Part shown: positions 9,200 to 18,099 of the stretch, piece by piece
How positions within the stretch are numbered: the stretch's first letter is position 1
Layout of the letters: every line of letters starts with the position of its first letter
NCBI RefSeq assembly: GCF_923081025.1
Contig: NZ_CAKLPZ010000003.1
Span: forward strand, 186,001-250,000
Length of the DNA: 64,000 nt
Reading direction: 5' to 3'
Source of the DNA: Neolewinella maritima
GTDB taxonomy: Bacteria > Bacteroidota > Bacteroidia > Chitinophagales > Saprospiraceae
Notes under the pieces: generated by a model
What the model saw: the letters and a program-made list of their open reading frames with translations, nothing else
Told to the model about the DNA's origin: nothing
Database searches by the model: none
Position numbers and translations under genes: made by a program

Positions 9200-9888
9200 T
9201 GGAATTGCTCCTGGAAACCGCTACGGAGGTATGCTCCGTAGCCGTAGCGCACGAAGGACGCATTCTGGCGGAGGTGGCCGCTGCTGAAGTGCAGCAGCAC
9301 GCCAGTCACCTGACGCGCTTCATCACCCGGGCCCTTGCCGAGGCCGGCGTGACGATGGCCCAGCTCACCGAGGTCGTACTGAGTGACGGACCGGGAAGCT
9401 TCACTAGTCTGCGGGTAGGGGCAGCTACCGCCAAGGGACTTTGTATGGCCCTGCCCGGCCTGCACCTGTCGGTAGTGCCCACCCTGGCCGCACTCGCGCA
9501 CGGCGTAGCGGATAGCGTGGGGGCGGATCACATCATGGCTACCCTCACCTCCCGGAGGGGCGAGGTGTACGGGCAGCTGTTCACCGCCGGGTCACCGCCC
9601 GTGCCACGCAGTGAGATCATGAACGTACGGCTTACCGACCCACAGTGGCGGGGCAAATTACTCGGAGGGGAAAGCTTCGGCAGGGTGGTGGTGTGCGGCC
9701 CGGGGCAGGCGCGCCTGCGGGCGGCACTGGATGAGGCGGACAACGCCTTTCGGTTCGCGGGGCCCGTGAGTTGCTCCGCCGGACTACTCCTTGCACCTGC
9801 GCGCCGCCGCCCGCCGGTCGCGTCGTACGAGCCGTTCTACCTGAACCCTCCCTTCGTGACGAAGTCGAAGAAACGTCCGCTGCTGTGA
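9199..9888 (+). CDS. tsaB: tRNA threonylcarbamoyladenosine biosynthesis protein TsaB
   Basis: 230 residues from the ATG that overlaps the upstream stop (TAATG). ASKHA fold; the diagnostic stretch DGPGSFTSLRVGAATAKGL lies at about 67-85. TsaB partners TsaD and TsaE to make t6A on ANN-decoding tRNAs. The C-terminal part (~195-205, APARRRPPVAS) is unusually Arg/Pro-rich and is encoded by one copy of the window-wide GC-rich motif. The stop overlaps the GTG start of truA. Confidence 0.93.
   Translation: MELLLETATEVCSVAVAHEGRILAEVAAAEVQQHASHLTRFITRALAEAGVTMAQLTEVVLSDGPGSFTSLRVGAATAKGLCMALPGLHLSVVPTLAALAHGVADSVGADHIMATLTSRRGEVYGQLFTAGSPPVPRSEIMNVRLTDPQWRGKLLGGESFGRVVVCGPGQARLRAALDEADNAFRFAGPVSCSAGLLLAPARRRPPVASYEPFYLNPPFVTKSKKRPLL
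9793..9812 (-). repeat. GC-motif copy 1 (long variant)
   Basis: On the minus strand reads GGGCGGCGGCGCGCAGGTGC, inside tsaB. It differs by one base from copy 9 in the intergenic region at 39941, although the two contexts are unrelated. Confidence 0.6.
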
Positions 9889-10649
9889 GCGATACACGGT
9901 ACATGCTGGAGCTGGCCTACCGGGGCACGGCCTACGCCGGCTGGCAGCGACAACCCAACGCCCGCTCCGTAGAGGAAGTGATCGACACGGCGCTGGGCAC
10001 CGTGCTGGGGCAGCCCATTAAGCTGGTCGGCTGTGGGCGCACGGACGCCGGGGTGCACGCCAGCAACTACGCCGCCCACTTCGACTACGGGGGGGCACTG
10101 CCGCCGCGCCTACTCGGTCGGCTCAACCGGTACCTGCCGGAGGACATCGCCCTGTACAGGCTGTATACGGTGCCCGGAGACGTACACGCACGCTTTTCCG
10201 CTACGGGGCGTACGTACGTATACCGCATCAGCTACGCCAAGGACCCCTTCCGGATCGATACGGTGGCCTGGCTGCCTAGCCTGCCGGACCTGGACCGCAC
10301 GCTCATGCAACGGGCGGCAGACCTGCTGCTGGAGTACGGGGAGTTTGCGCCCTTCTGCAAGACGAACTCGGATGCCTACACGCTACGCTGTAGCCTGACG
10401 GAGAGCCGCTGGGAGTTTGGGGATACGGAGATGTACTACACGGTAACGGCGAATCGCTTCCTACGCGGTATGGTGCGCCTGATCGTGGGCATGTGCCTGC
10501 GGGTAGGTAGCGGCAGGCTGACGGTGGCGGACGTACGCAGGGCGCTGGATGAGCAGAAGCGCCTAGCCCAACCGTGGAGTGTGCCGGCTGGCGGACTTTA
10601 CCTGACCCATGTGTCGTATGACCGAACAAGCTGGGAATTGAGTCCGTAA
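9885..10649 (+). CDS. truA: tRNA pseudouridine(38-40) synthase
   Basis: 254 residues counted from the GTG at 9885, which overlaps the tsaB stop (GTGA). The next ATG (9903) would cost six residues and begin just before MLELAYRGTAYAGW. The catalytic aspartate is D54 in CGRTDAGVHA. TruA isomerises uridines 38-40 in the anticodon arm. The frame extends 38 codons upstream inside tsaB, but that part has no TruA similarity. Confidence 0.95.
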   Translation: MSDTRYMLELAYRGTAYAGWQRQPNARSVEEVIDTALGTVLGQPIKLVGCGRTDAGVHASNYAAHFDYGGALPPRLLGRLNRYLPEDIALYRLYTVPGDVHARFSATGRTYVYRISYAKDPFRIDTVAWLPSLPDLDRTLMQRAADLLLEYGEFAPFCKTNSDAYTLRCSLTESRWEFGDTEMYYTVTANRFLRGMVRLIVGMCLRVGSGRLTVADVRRALDEQKRLAQPWSVPAGGLYLTHVSYDRTSWELSP

Positions 10650-10665
10650 TGCACACGGACCGGTA

Positions 10666-10673
10666 TATCTTTG
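10666..10673 (+). promoter_or_regulatory. -7 box TATCTTTG, distal candidate for the WecA-like gene
   Basis: Exact TAnnTTTG match 17 bp after the truA stop and about 95 bp before the next ATG. Confidence 0.45.
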
Positions 10674-10683
10674 CGAAAATTAA

Positions 10684-10715
10684 CCCGGGGGTAACGTATT
10701 TACAATAGCCCCGGG
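10684..10715. promoter_or_regulatory. inverted repeat between two -7 boxes
   Basis: CCCGGGG (10684-10690) and CCCCGGG (10709-10715) form a 7-bp inverted repeat with an 18-nt loop. It lies between the two candidate -7 boxes of the WecA-like gene and has no T-run, so an operator or leader hairpin is likelier than an intrinsic terminator. Confidence 0.35.
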
Positions 10716-10717
10716 CG

Positions 10718-10725
10718 TAATTTTG
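10718..10725 (+). promoter_or_regulatory. -7 box TAATTTTG, proximal candidate for the WecA-like gene
   Basis: Exact TAnnTTTG match 43 bp upstream of the ATG at 10769, immediately after the inverted repeat. Confidence 0.45.
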
Positions 10726-10768
10726 TTAGTCTTAGCAGTGCCGACTTACTGTAGCCAACCTAGCGCGT

Positions 10769-11902
10769 ATGTTTGAATTTATACTCAGCTTTTTAATTTC
10801 GTTTGCCCTAGTTTTTGCGATCATGCCCAACGTGATCCGCATTGCTATTGAGAAGAAGTTGGTGGCGCACCCTGAGGCCCGCAGCAGCCACGACATCATT
10901 ACGCCCTGTCTGGGGGGCATCCCGATCTTCCTGGGCGTGCTCTTTTGCTCGCTCTTACTCACCCCGATGGGGCAGTGGGACAGCCTGCAGTACATCCTGT
11001 GCGCTCTGGTGATCGTGTTTATGATCGGGACCAAGGACGATATCACCGAGCTTTCGGCCGGCAAGAAGACGGCCGGTCTGATGATCGCCATCGCCATACT
11101 GGTCACCCGCGGGGAGGTACGCCTGGAGGGGCTCTACGATCTATTCTACGTATCCGGTGAGCTGCCCTACTGGCTATCCATTGCGTTCAGCGTGTTTACC
11201 CTGCTGGTCATCAGCAACGCCTTCAACCTGATCGACGGGATCGACGGCCTGGCCGGTACGATCGGTATCATCGCTATGCTGACCTTCGGCACCTGGTTCT
11301 TCGTAGTGGGTATGGCCCACCTGGGTATTCTGGCCTTGGCTACGGCAGGCGGGCTACTGGCCTTTCTGTACTACAACATTTCCAAGACGCAGAAGACCTT
11401 CATGGGGGATACCGGTGCCCTGGTGATCGGTACCCTGCTCGGCATCATGACCGTCGAATTCATCGACATCTGCTCCACCGGTGCCATTCCCGCCGTGTAC
11501 CGCTTCGAGAACCCCATCAGCGTGGCGGTAGGTATCCTGATCATCCCCCTGTTCGATACCATTCGGGTGTTCGTCACGCGGGCGCTGCGCGGTGTGAGCC
11601 CCATGAAGCCCGATCGCCGGCACATACACCATCTGCTGATCGACTCAAACTTTAGCCACATCCAGGCCACCTTCATCCTGGCGCTGGTCAATCTGTTCTT
11701 CATCAGTCTGGCCCTGTTCCTGGATCCCGTACTGGATCTGCACCTGATTCTTGGTATCGAGATCGCCCTGGCGGTGGGCCTGACCTACTGGCTCAATGCC
11801 CACGCCGTGGTGATCAAGCGGGAGAAGCGCCGCCTGCAGGAGGCTGCCCTCGCCACCACTACCGCACCCGCCCGTAGCCGGCAGGTGAGCCAGCCCGTAT
11901 GA
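10769..11902 (+). CDS. WecA/MraY-type undecaprenyl-phosphate sugar-1-phosphate transferase
   Basis: 377 residues and about ten membrane spans. Motifs of the polyprenyl-phosphate N-acetylhexosamine-1-phosphate transferases are visible: KDDITELS on a cytoplasmic loop, NAFNLIDGIDGLAG in the active-site region, and DRRHIHHLL, which fits the WecA/TagO branch rather than MraY. It would start a lipid-linked glycan at the inner membrane. The Wzz and ligase genes nearby support surface polysaccharide synthesis. Its stop overlaps the fluC start by 4 bp (ATGA). Confidence 0.9.
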   Translation: MFEFILSFLISFALVFAIMPNVIRIAIEKKLVAHPEARSSHDIITPCLGGIPIFLGVLFCSLLLTPMGQWDSLQYILCALVIVFMIGTKDDITELSAGKKTAGLMIAIAILVTRGEVRLEGLYDLFYVSGELPYWLSIAFSVFTLLVISNAFNLIDGIDGLAGTIGIIAMLTFGTWFFVVGMAHLGILALATAGGLLAFLYYNISKTQKTFMGDTGALVIGTLLGIMTVEFIDICSTGAIPAVYRFENPISVAVGILIIPLFDTIRVFVTRALRGVSPMKPDRRHIHHLLIDSNFSHIQATFILALVNLFFISLALFLDPVLDLHLILGIEIALAVGLTYWLNAHAVVIKREKRRLQEAALATTTAPARSRQVSQPV

Positions 11903-12273
11903 ACCTACTCTGGGTCTTCCTCGGGGGAGGGCTGGGGGCCGTGACCCGCTACGGGGTAGCCCTACTGCTGCCTGCTCCCTCCCTGCGGGAAGGGGGCTTT
12001 CCCTGGGGCACGTTCGGTGCTAACTTACTGGCCTGTATTCTGCTTGCGTTCGGTCTGGTACTGATGACCCGTGGCCAGCTCGGCCGCCCGGCACAGCTCT
12101 TCCTGCTTACCGGCTTCTGTGGCGGGTTTTCTACTTTTTCCACCTTCGCGGCGGAGGTTCTCGAATTGGCCCACGCCGGACAGTGGGCCGTAGCGGCCGT
12201 CTACTTACTCGTCAGCCTAGTTACGGGGATAGTCAGCTTGCTGGCCGTACTGTACTGGCTCACGGATTACTGA
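11899..12273 (+). CDS. crcB: fluoride channel FluC/CrcB
   Basis: 124 residues, four membrane spans. Family signatures are GTFGANLLACILLAF (the GxxxxN segment) and TGFCGGFSTFSTFAAEV (phenylalanine-box and Na+-site segment). Dual-topology dimers of this family export fluoride passively. The start overlaps the upstream stop (ATGA). The 3' end overlaps the convergent ligase gene by 7 bp. Confidence 0.93.
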   Translation: MNLLWVFLGGGLGAVTRYGVALLLPAPSLREGGFPWGTFGANLLACILLAFGLVLMTRGQLGRPAQLFLLTGFCGGFSTFSTFAAEVLELAHAGQWAVAAVYLLVSLVTGIVSLLAVLYWLTDY

Positions 12274-13697
12274 GGGGGTACATCCACCCTGCGGTAGGTG
12301 CCCATAGTAATGATGATGGCGGTGCTCAGGAAGAACAGCGAGCCGATCTTGTCCGTCTCCAGTACGTCATTGATAATACAGAAGGCTACTACAATCAGTA
12401 CGGAGAGTAGCCCGGACATGACCGCCGCGCGGGCCGCCGGGTCGGACTGTCCGTGGTACAGCGACTCGCCGTATACACAGATGCCGCCCATGAAGAGCAG
12501 CAGGAAGAATAGCCCCGGGTAGCCCTGCTCCACCAGGGTCATGAGGTAGTAATTGTGGATCCCGCTCTTTTCCGGATTGTCACTTACGTAGGTCTCGAAG
12601 TTGTTGTTGGTGTAGCCCCGGTACAGCTCCACGAAGTTACCCGGCCCGAAACCGGTGAGGGGGCGGTAGGGAACCATGTTCCCCCCGGCTACCCAGCGGT
12701 AGAAACGCTCCATGGTGGAGATATCCTCCAGCTGATAGGTCGCCGAGATCAGGTCGTTGAATTGCTGATGGGAGATAGTAGTAGCGTAGTCCGGGGCGTA
12801 GTCCAGGTACTTGTCATTGTGGGTGAAGTAGACTGCCGTAGCCAGCGCACCCACCAGCCCGAGGGCCAGGGCGGGCCGGATGAACCGGTACCGGATGACG
12901 TAGAAGGCCGCCGCCGCACCCGCCAGGGCGACGTAGGCCGCGCGGGTAAAGGCCAGGCCGATGGCCAGCATCCATACCGTGCCCAGTCCGTACAGCAGCC
13001 ACTTGTAGCTACGCCCCTCCCGTCGGCGCTGTACGATCAGGTAGCCCAGCCAGGGGGTGAAGGTGGCCATGCAACCCGCATAGCTCACGTGGTTGCGCAT
13101 AAAGGGGTGCAGCGTACGAAACTGATCGGCAAAGCTGAAGCCATAGGTAGCGTGCCGCAGCAGCGACTGTACCGCCACGAACAGCAAGGGCCAGAAAATG
13201 CAGTGGGCAAATATGCGCACCCGTCGGGGCGTACGGAGCAACAGCAACGGCAGCAGGAAGAAGGCGCCTACATACCACAGCTTCGCTAGCGAAAACTTCA
13301 GGCTGATCACGCCAATCTCACTGAAGCCGCTGGCCACCAGGATCCACCCCACGTGTAGGTAGAGTAGCAGCGCGATGGGGTGCAGAAAGGCGCGGTGATC
13401 GTAGCTTGGCCAGTGCCGGGCCAGGTGCAGTATGAGCAGTCCGGTCAGGCCTACGGCCAGTGGCTCGGTGGGTAGGTCCGTCCCGATCCCTCCCGGCAGA
13501 TACACTTCCGTACCCAGGGGGATCATGATCAGCAGCAGCCAGAAGAGGGGCTTGAAGTCCATCACGGCCTGTGCGGCCACCCAGAGCAGCAGCGGCAGGC
13601 CCGCCACCCAGTAGGCTCCGCTAGCGATCGCGACCGCCAGACTCAGCAGTACGGCAGCGGCGTAGCCCAGGTAGATCCGTAGCAGACCGGAGGTCAT
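12267..13697 (-). CDS. O-antigen ligase/Wzy family polysaccharide ligase
   Basis: 476 residues from the ATG at 13697, which overlaps the stop of the upstream Wzz gene (ATGA); a longer frame to 13763 would lie inside that gene. There are about 12 hydrophobic spans with a large periplasmic loop, and the Wzy_C-type signature RPLTGFGPGNF followed by IHNYYLMTLVEQGYPGLFF. Members ligate or polymerise undecaprenyl-linked glycans at the periplasmic face of the inner membrane. Whether this one is a ligase (WaaL) or a polymerase (Wzy) cannot be decided. Confidence 0.85.
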   Translation of the reverse strand: MTSGLLRIYLGYAAAVLLSLAVAIASGAYWVAGLPLLLWVAAQAVMDFKPLFWLLLIMIPLGTEVYLPGGIGTDLPTEPLAVGLTGLLILHLARHWPSYDHRAFLHPIALLLYLHVGWILVASGFSEIGVISLKFSLAKLWYVGAFFLLPLLLLRTPRRVRIFAHCIFWPLLFVAVQSLLRHATYGFSFADQFRTLHPFMRNHVSYAGCMATFTPWLGYLIVQRRREGRSYKWLLYGLGTVWMLAIGLAFTRAAYVALAGAAAAFYVIRYRFIRPALALGLVGALATAVYFTHNDKYLDYAPDYATTISHQQFNDLISATYQLEDISTMERFYRWVAGGNMVPYRPLTGFGPGNFVELYRGYTNNNFETYVSDNPEKSGIHNYYLMTLVEQGYPGLFFLLLFMGGICVYGESLYHGQSDPAARAAVMSGLLSVLIVVAFCIINDVLETDKIGSLFFLSTAIIITMGTYRRVDVPPQ

Positions 13698-14809
13698 CGC
13701 GTGATGCTTGCCCAGTCGTAGCGCCGCCCGTTCTCCAGTAGCAGTACCCCGACCACGGCACACAGGAAGGTGACCACCGTAGCTACACTCACGATGAGCC
13801 AGCGGATGGGGGAGCTTTTGACCAGGGGGACCTGGGCCTCCTCGATGACCTCCAGCGTGCGGCGGTCTCCCGAGAGGATGGTCTGGTATTGTTTCAGGCG
13901 CAGGCGGTTCTCCGTGAGCGCCTCATTGGCCTGTAGGCGCTCCTCCTCCAGGTTTTCGATCTGGCTCACGCTGCCGTTGTACTTCACGAGCTGCTCGTCC
14001 AGGGAGTTGCGCGAGCGCTGTAGCCCGAGCAGATTGATGCTCAGTCGGTCGATGCTATCGCGCACGCCCCGCTCGCGGAAGGCGGACAGCCGGGCCTCGG
14101 TGATCGCTAGCTGCTGGTCGATCTGACTCGATAGTATGGATAGCGCTTCGCTCTGGGCCTCGGTATTGTACACCCCCGAATCCCGGCGCAGGGTAGACAG
14201 GCGCTCGTTCAGCTCGCTCAGCTGCTGCTCGCTGTGCTGTATCTCCACGGCGAGGCCATTGGCGTTGCGGCTATGCGTGGCCCGGATCAGGGCCAAATTT
14301 AGTGCGTCGATGCGCCGGCGGGCGGCGGTGGCCATGGCGGCGGCCCGCATCGGGTCGCGGTCCTCGACGCTCAGCTCTATGATATCGCGGGGGGAACGCT
14401 CCACGTCGTAAAAGCTCTGGAACTTCTGGGCCACCTTCACCGGCCCCTTTAGCGTCGTGCTGTCGATGCCATACGCCCGGTAGAGGTTAAAGCTGTCCAC
14501 GATGAAGTGCACCACTTCATTGCTTTCCGCGATGCTCAGCAGGCGGTCTATATCGTCGCCCGTGCCGTAAAACTGCGTCCGGTTGCCCCCCGTACCGAAG
14601 GTGCTCTCGATGGAGACCTGCTCGGGGCTAATGGCTACGAAGGAGGTGAAGCCCGTGTAGTAGGCCGGTAGCAGCAGTGAAATGACGATAGCCAGTAGCG
14701 CGCCAGCCAGGGTAGTCAGCGCGATCGGTTTACGCCATTGCCAGAGGGTACGCAGCACCCCCAGCAGGTGAGTAGGAGGGTCGCGGCGGTCAGACGTGGT
14801 GTAGAGCAT
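13694..14809 (-). CDS. Wzz-type polysaccharide chain-length determinant
   Basis: 371 residues. A membrane span at ~33-55 (ALTTLAGALLAIVISLLLPAY without cytosolic kinase domain), a periplasmic helical, coiled-coil-rich region (~150-320), and a second span near the C-terminus (~338-360) give the standard Wzz topology. The protein would set the modal length of a surface polysaccharide. It is translationally coupled to the downstream ligase gene. A TACCTTTG -7 box lies 19 bp upstream of the ATG, implying a very short leader. Confidence 0.88.
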   Translation of the reverse strand: MLYTTSDRRDPPTHLLGVLRTLWQWRKPIALTTLAGALLAIVISLLLPAYYTGFTSFVAISPEQVSIESTFGTGGNRTQFYGTGDDIDRLLSIAESNEVVHFIVDSFNLYRAYGIDSTTLKGPVKVAQKFQSFYDVERSPRDIIELSVEDRDPMRAAAMATAARRRIDALNLALIRATHSRNANGLAVEIQHSEQQLSELNERLSTLRRDSGVYNTEAQSEALSILSSQIDQQLAITEARLSAFRERGVRDSIDRLSINLLGLQRSRNSLDEQLVKYNGSVSQIENLEEERLQANEALTENRLRLKQYQTILSGDRRTLEVIEEAQVPLVKSSPIRWLIVSVATVVTFLCAVVGVLLLENGRRYDWASITR

Positions 14810-14827
14810 AAAAAGGAATCAGGCGCG

Positions 14828-14835
14828 CAAAGGTA
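14828..14835 (-). promoter_or_regulatory. -7 box TACCTTTG of wzz
   Basis: Exact TAnnTTTG match on the minus strand, 19 bp before the wzz ATG, so the mRNA leader would be only about a dozen bases. Confidence 0.5.
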
Positions 14836-14873
14836 CAAAGGGGCCGGGGCCATCCCGACTACACAGGGTAGTT

Positions 14874-14890
14874 GGCGCGTCCGCCGGTGC
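14874..14890 (+). repeat. GC-motif copy 2
   Basis: GGCGCGTCCGCCGGTGC, in the wzz/susC intergenic region. Confidence 0.5.
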
Positions 14891-14969
14891 GGAAGTAGAT
14901 ACGGTGAGTGCAGCATGTCGTTGCCTTTTGCCTACGCAAAACCGGCACGGATGCCTCCCTGAAGCGGAC

Positions 14970-14999
14970 ACCGCTATCGTAATCTTCTGTATTAGCGGT
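14970..14999. promoter_or_regulatory. inverted repeat, possible operator of the SusC gene
   Basis: ACCGCTA (14970-14976) and TAGCGGT (14993-14999) form a perfect 7-bp inverted repeat with a 16-bp spacer. Its right edge is 13 bp upstream of the TAGATTTG -7 box, so it covers the -33 region. A related half-site TTGCGGTA occurs again just downstream of the box. Confidence 0.4.
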
Positions 15000-15012
15000 A
15001 ATAATGCGTGAA

Positions 15013-15020
15013 TAGATTTG
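15013..15020 (+). promoter_or_regulatory. -7 box TAGATTTG of susC
   Basis: Exact TAnnTTTG match about 99 bp upstream of the chosen ATG at 15119, leaving a leader of roughly 90 nt. Confidence 0.5.
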
Positions 15021-15118
15021 TAAAATTCCACTATTGCGGTAGTTTTAACCGGTGGAAGGGCGAAATTTCGCTCTATCCTGCTGTTGCCTGGTATTATATT
15101 ACACTAACTCCGTACGGT

Positions 15119-18049
15119 ATGAAACGCATCTGCATCCCCTGGACTTTGCTGTTCGCTCTTTTACTACCCTGTACGTTACTGGCACAGTATCCCGTGACCG
15201 GTACGGTCAAGGATGCCACGGGTGAACCCCTCGTGGGTGTGTCCATCCTGGTGGTTGGCACCACCACTGGTGGAGTCACGGACTTCGACGGGAATTTCGA
15301 GGTAGAAGTGCCCGACGAGCGGAGTCAGTTGCGGTTGAGCTATACCGGCTTCGCTCCCCAGGTAGTGGAGGTGACACGCGATATCGGACCGCTACAGATC
15401 ACCCTGGAAGAGGACGTGGCCAATTTGGAGCAGGTGGTCGTGACCGGACTGGCCAGTACGATCAAGCGATCCAATCTGGCCAATGCCGTATCCGTAGTAA
15501 GTGGGGAAGATCTCACCGGGGTCACTACCCAGCAGACGGTCGACGGTGCGCTGTACGGTAAGATGACCGGAGTGAACATCACCCAGACCAGCGGGGCACC
15601 GGGCGGTGGCTATGCGGTACGACTACGGGGCGTATCCTCACTTTCCGGTAACAACCAGCCGCTGTTCATCGTGGATGGCATCTATATTTCTAATGTAGAA
15701 ATCCCCAGTGGATCGCGCTTTGCCTCAGGGGCCAATGCCGCCAACGAGGAGTCATCTTCCAATCGGGTAGCCGACCTGAACCCCGACGACATCGAAAGTA
15801 TCGAGGTGCTCAAGGGAGCCTCGGCCGCGGCGATCTACGGTACGCGCGCGAACGCCGGCGTAGTCATCATCACCACCAAGAAGGGTACCTCCGGGCGCAC
15901 TAAGGTGACCTTTAATCAGGACCTGGGCTTTAATACCATCATCCGCAAGGTCGGCCGGCGCACGTTCACTCCCGCCCAGGTGGAGGAAGAGTTCGGCGGC
16001 GAGAAGCCCGATCAGCAGGCCGCGGGCCGCCAGGCCCGGGCAGACTACGAAGCTGCTCTGGCACGCGGGGAAATATTCGACTACGAGGATATCATCTACG
16101 GCGAGCAGGGCTTTATCACCGATAGCCGGCTCAAGGTGAGCGGAGGTAGCGAAAAGACCAACTTCTTCGTCAGTGGCAGCTGGCGCGATGAAGACGGCAT
16201 CATCAAGAACACCGGTTACGAACGCTTTACCCTCCGGGGCAATGTCACCCACCAGGTAAACGACCGGCTCAAGATCCAGTCCAATACCAGCTACGTGCGC
16301 TCCACCGCGTCGCGTTCCTTCAGCGGCAATGAAAACGAGGGCGGGCTATCCTATGGATATACCCTGGCCTTTACGCGGGACTACGTCAATCTATTCCCGG
16401 ACGAGAACGGGATATATCCTGACAACCCGAACTTCTCGGGCAACCCGCTACAAACCCGTGACCAGACCCGCAACGAAGAGAACATCGACCGGATTCTCGA
16501 GGGAGTAAACATCAACTACCGTCTGCTGCAGACCAATCAGCAGTCCCTCAATCTGGTACTGAACGGCGGTCTTGACTTCATCCTGGGTAAGACCTTCGTT
16601 TACGTGCCGGAGACCTTCCAGTCGCAGCGCGGTCAGCAAAACGGCTTTCTCGCCGAAGGGAAGAACGATATATTCAACTACAACTACAGTGCCATCGCGG
16701 TATACGACTACTATACCGACGGGGGCATCAACTTCACGACGCAGGCCGGCATCACTTACCTCAACCAGTCGGCCGACAACCTGCTAGCCCAGACGACCCA
16801 GCTGATTCCCGTACAGACGAACCTGTCTCAGGGAGGTGCCCAGGCCATTTTCCAGACGCTGTCTGATGTGGAAGAATTCGGCTACCTCGTCCAGGAAGAG
16901 GTGAACGTCAACGATCGGGTCATCATGACGGCCGGCGTGCGCTTCGATAAGTCTTCCCTGAACGGCGATCCCAACAAGTTTTTTGCCTTCCCCCGCGCTT
17001 CGGTAGCCCTCAACCTGAGCGAGTTCGACTTCTGGCAGGACGGTGGCCCCGTCGATCAGTTCAAGCTGCGGCTCGCCTACGGACAGACCGGTAACAGTGC
17101 CACCTTCGGTCGCCTGTTTACCTCCCTGACCAACAACAGCGTAGGCGCCCGCTCCGGACTTACGGTAGTAGGTTCTCAGGGACGGGAAGACCTCGAGCCC
17201 GAAACGAGTAAGGAGCTTGAATTCGGTACCGACTTCGGACTGTTCGATAACAAGATCAATGTGACGGCTACCTACTACATCCGTGACGTGGATAATCTGC
17301 TGTATGACCGCTCCATTCCTACCTCTACCGGCTTCACCAGCGAGATCCGCAACGACCTGGACCTGCGCAACCGCGGCTTCGAACTACAGCTCGGTCTGAC
17401 GCCCTTCCGTGGACCCGCCTTCGAGTACCGTACCAGCCTGAACTTCTGGCTGAACCGTAGCGAGATCACCCGTCTGGGCATCGAAGATGGCAGCGAGGGG
17501 GAGGACATACCCAGTTTCGTGCCCCCCGGGGTAGGGTTCGGACTCGGCCTGGGTACCTTCTACCTCAACGAAGGCTCACCCATTACCGGACTGTGGAACA
17601 ACGTCGACGGGGTACCCACGCAGACCGGCAATACCGAACCCGACTTCCAGTTCGGCTGGAGCAATAACCTGACTATTCTTCAGAATCTGGACGTCAGCTT
17701 CCTCTTCCACTGGCGGCAGGGTAGCGACGTACTCAACCTCACCCGCTTGCTGACGGATCTGGGTAATACCACGCCCAGAGAATTTGACAATCTGGACGGT
17801 CTCATTGAAGACGGCTCCTACTTCCGGCTGCGCGAAGCGGGCATTACGTACCGCGTCCCCCTGAATAGTGAGGTGGTGCAAGGACTCCGCATCGGCGTAT
17901 CCGGGCGCAACATATTCACCATCACGGATTACAGCAGCTACGATCCCGAAACCTCGGTCAAGGGGGGTAGTGGACTATCCACCAATCTGGAGGTAGCTCC
18001 CTTCCCGAGCAGTAAGCAGTTCTACCTCAACCTCGGTATCGACTTTTAG
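15119..18049 (+). CDS. SusC/RagA-family TonB-dependent receptor
   Basis: 976 residues from the ATG at 15119, where a clear signal peptide begins (MKRICIPWTLLFALLLP, cleavage near LLAQ). A carboxypeptidase-regulatory-like domain follows (~24-110, TVKDATGEPLVGVSILVVG), then the plug (~120-240, with the SusC hallmark LKGASAAAIYGTRANAGVV), then a 22-strand barrel. It imports an oligosaccharide or other ligand handed over by the SusD partner encoded 50 bp downstream. No glycoside hydrolase is adjacent, so the ligand is unknown. The frame stays open 37 codons upstream, without a signal sequence. Confidence 0.95.
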   Translation: MKRICIPWTLLFALLLPCTLLAQYPVTGTVKDATGEPLVGVSILVVGTTTGGVTDFDGNFEVEVPDERSQLRLSYTGFAPQVVEVTRDIGPLQITLEEDVANLEQVVVTGLASTIKRSNLANAVSVVSGEDLTGVTTQQTVDGALYGKMTGVNITQTSGAPGGGYAVRLRGVSSLSGNNQPLFIVDGIYISNVEIPSGSRFASGANAANEESSSNRVADLNPDDIESIEVLKGASAAAIYGTRANAGVVIITTKKGTSGRTKVTFNQDLGFNTIIRKVGRRTFTPAQVEEEFGGEKPDQQAAGRQARADYEAALARGEIFDYEDIIYGEQGFITDSRLKVSGGSEKTNFFVSGSWRDEDGIIKNTGYERFTLRGNVTHQVNDRLKIQSNTSYVRSTASRSFSGNENEGGLSYGYTLAFTRDYVNLFPDENGIYPDNPNFSGNPLQTRDQTRNEENIDRILEGVNINYRLLQTNQQSLNLVLNGGLDFILGKTFVYVPETFQSQRGQQNGFLAEGKNDIFNYNYSAIAVYDYYTDGGINFTTQAGITYLNQSADNLLAQTTQLIPVQTNLSQGGAQAIFQTLSDVEEFGYLVQEEVNVNDRVIMTAGVRFDKSSLNGDPNKFFAFPRASVALNLSEFDFWQDGGPVDQFKLRLAYGQTGNSATFGRLFTSLTNNSVGARSGLTVVGSQGREDLEPETSKELEFGTDFGLFDNKINVTATYYIRDVDNLLYDRSIPTSTGFTSEIRNDLDLRNRGFELQLGLTPFRGPAFEYRTSLNFWLNRSEITRLGIEDGSEGEDIPSFVPPGVGFGLGLGTFYLNEGSPITGLWNNVDGVPTQTGNTEPDFQFGWSNNLTILQNLDVSFLFHWRQGSDVLNLTRLLTDLGNTTPREFDNLDGLIEDGSYFRLREAGITYRVPLNSEVVQGLRIGVSGRNIFTITDYSSYDPETSVKGGSGLSTNLEVAPFPSSKQFYLNLGIDF

Positions 18050-18099
18050 CCGGATCCTCCTACTACTTTCTGCCTGCCACTATCCATCAAACAATCACG

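Larger units (their letters stand above)
14810..15118. other. divergent intergenic region between wzz and susC
   Basis: 309 bp without a credible gene. It holds a -7 box for each flanking gene, an inverted repeat near the susC promoter, one GC-motif copy (14874-14890), and several GCGGTA half-site-like words. Confidence 0.6.

Noticed and set aside
13698-13763. Longer start for the O-antigen ligase
   Set aside because: The extra codons lie inside the Wzz gene and are not hydrophobic or conserved; the ATG at 13697 makes a normal ATGA coupling.
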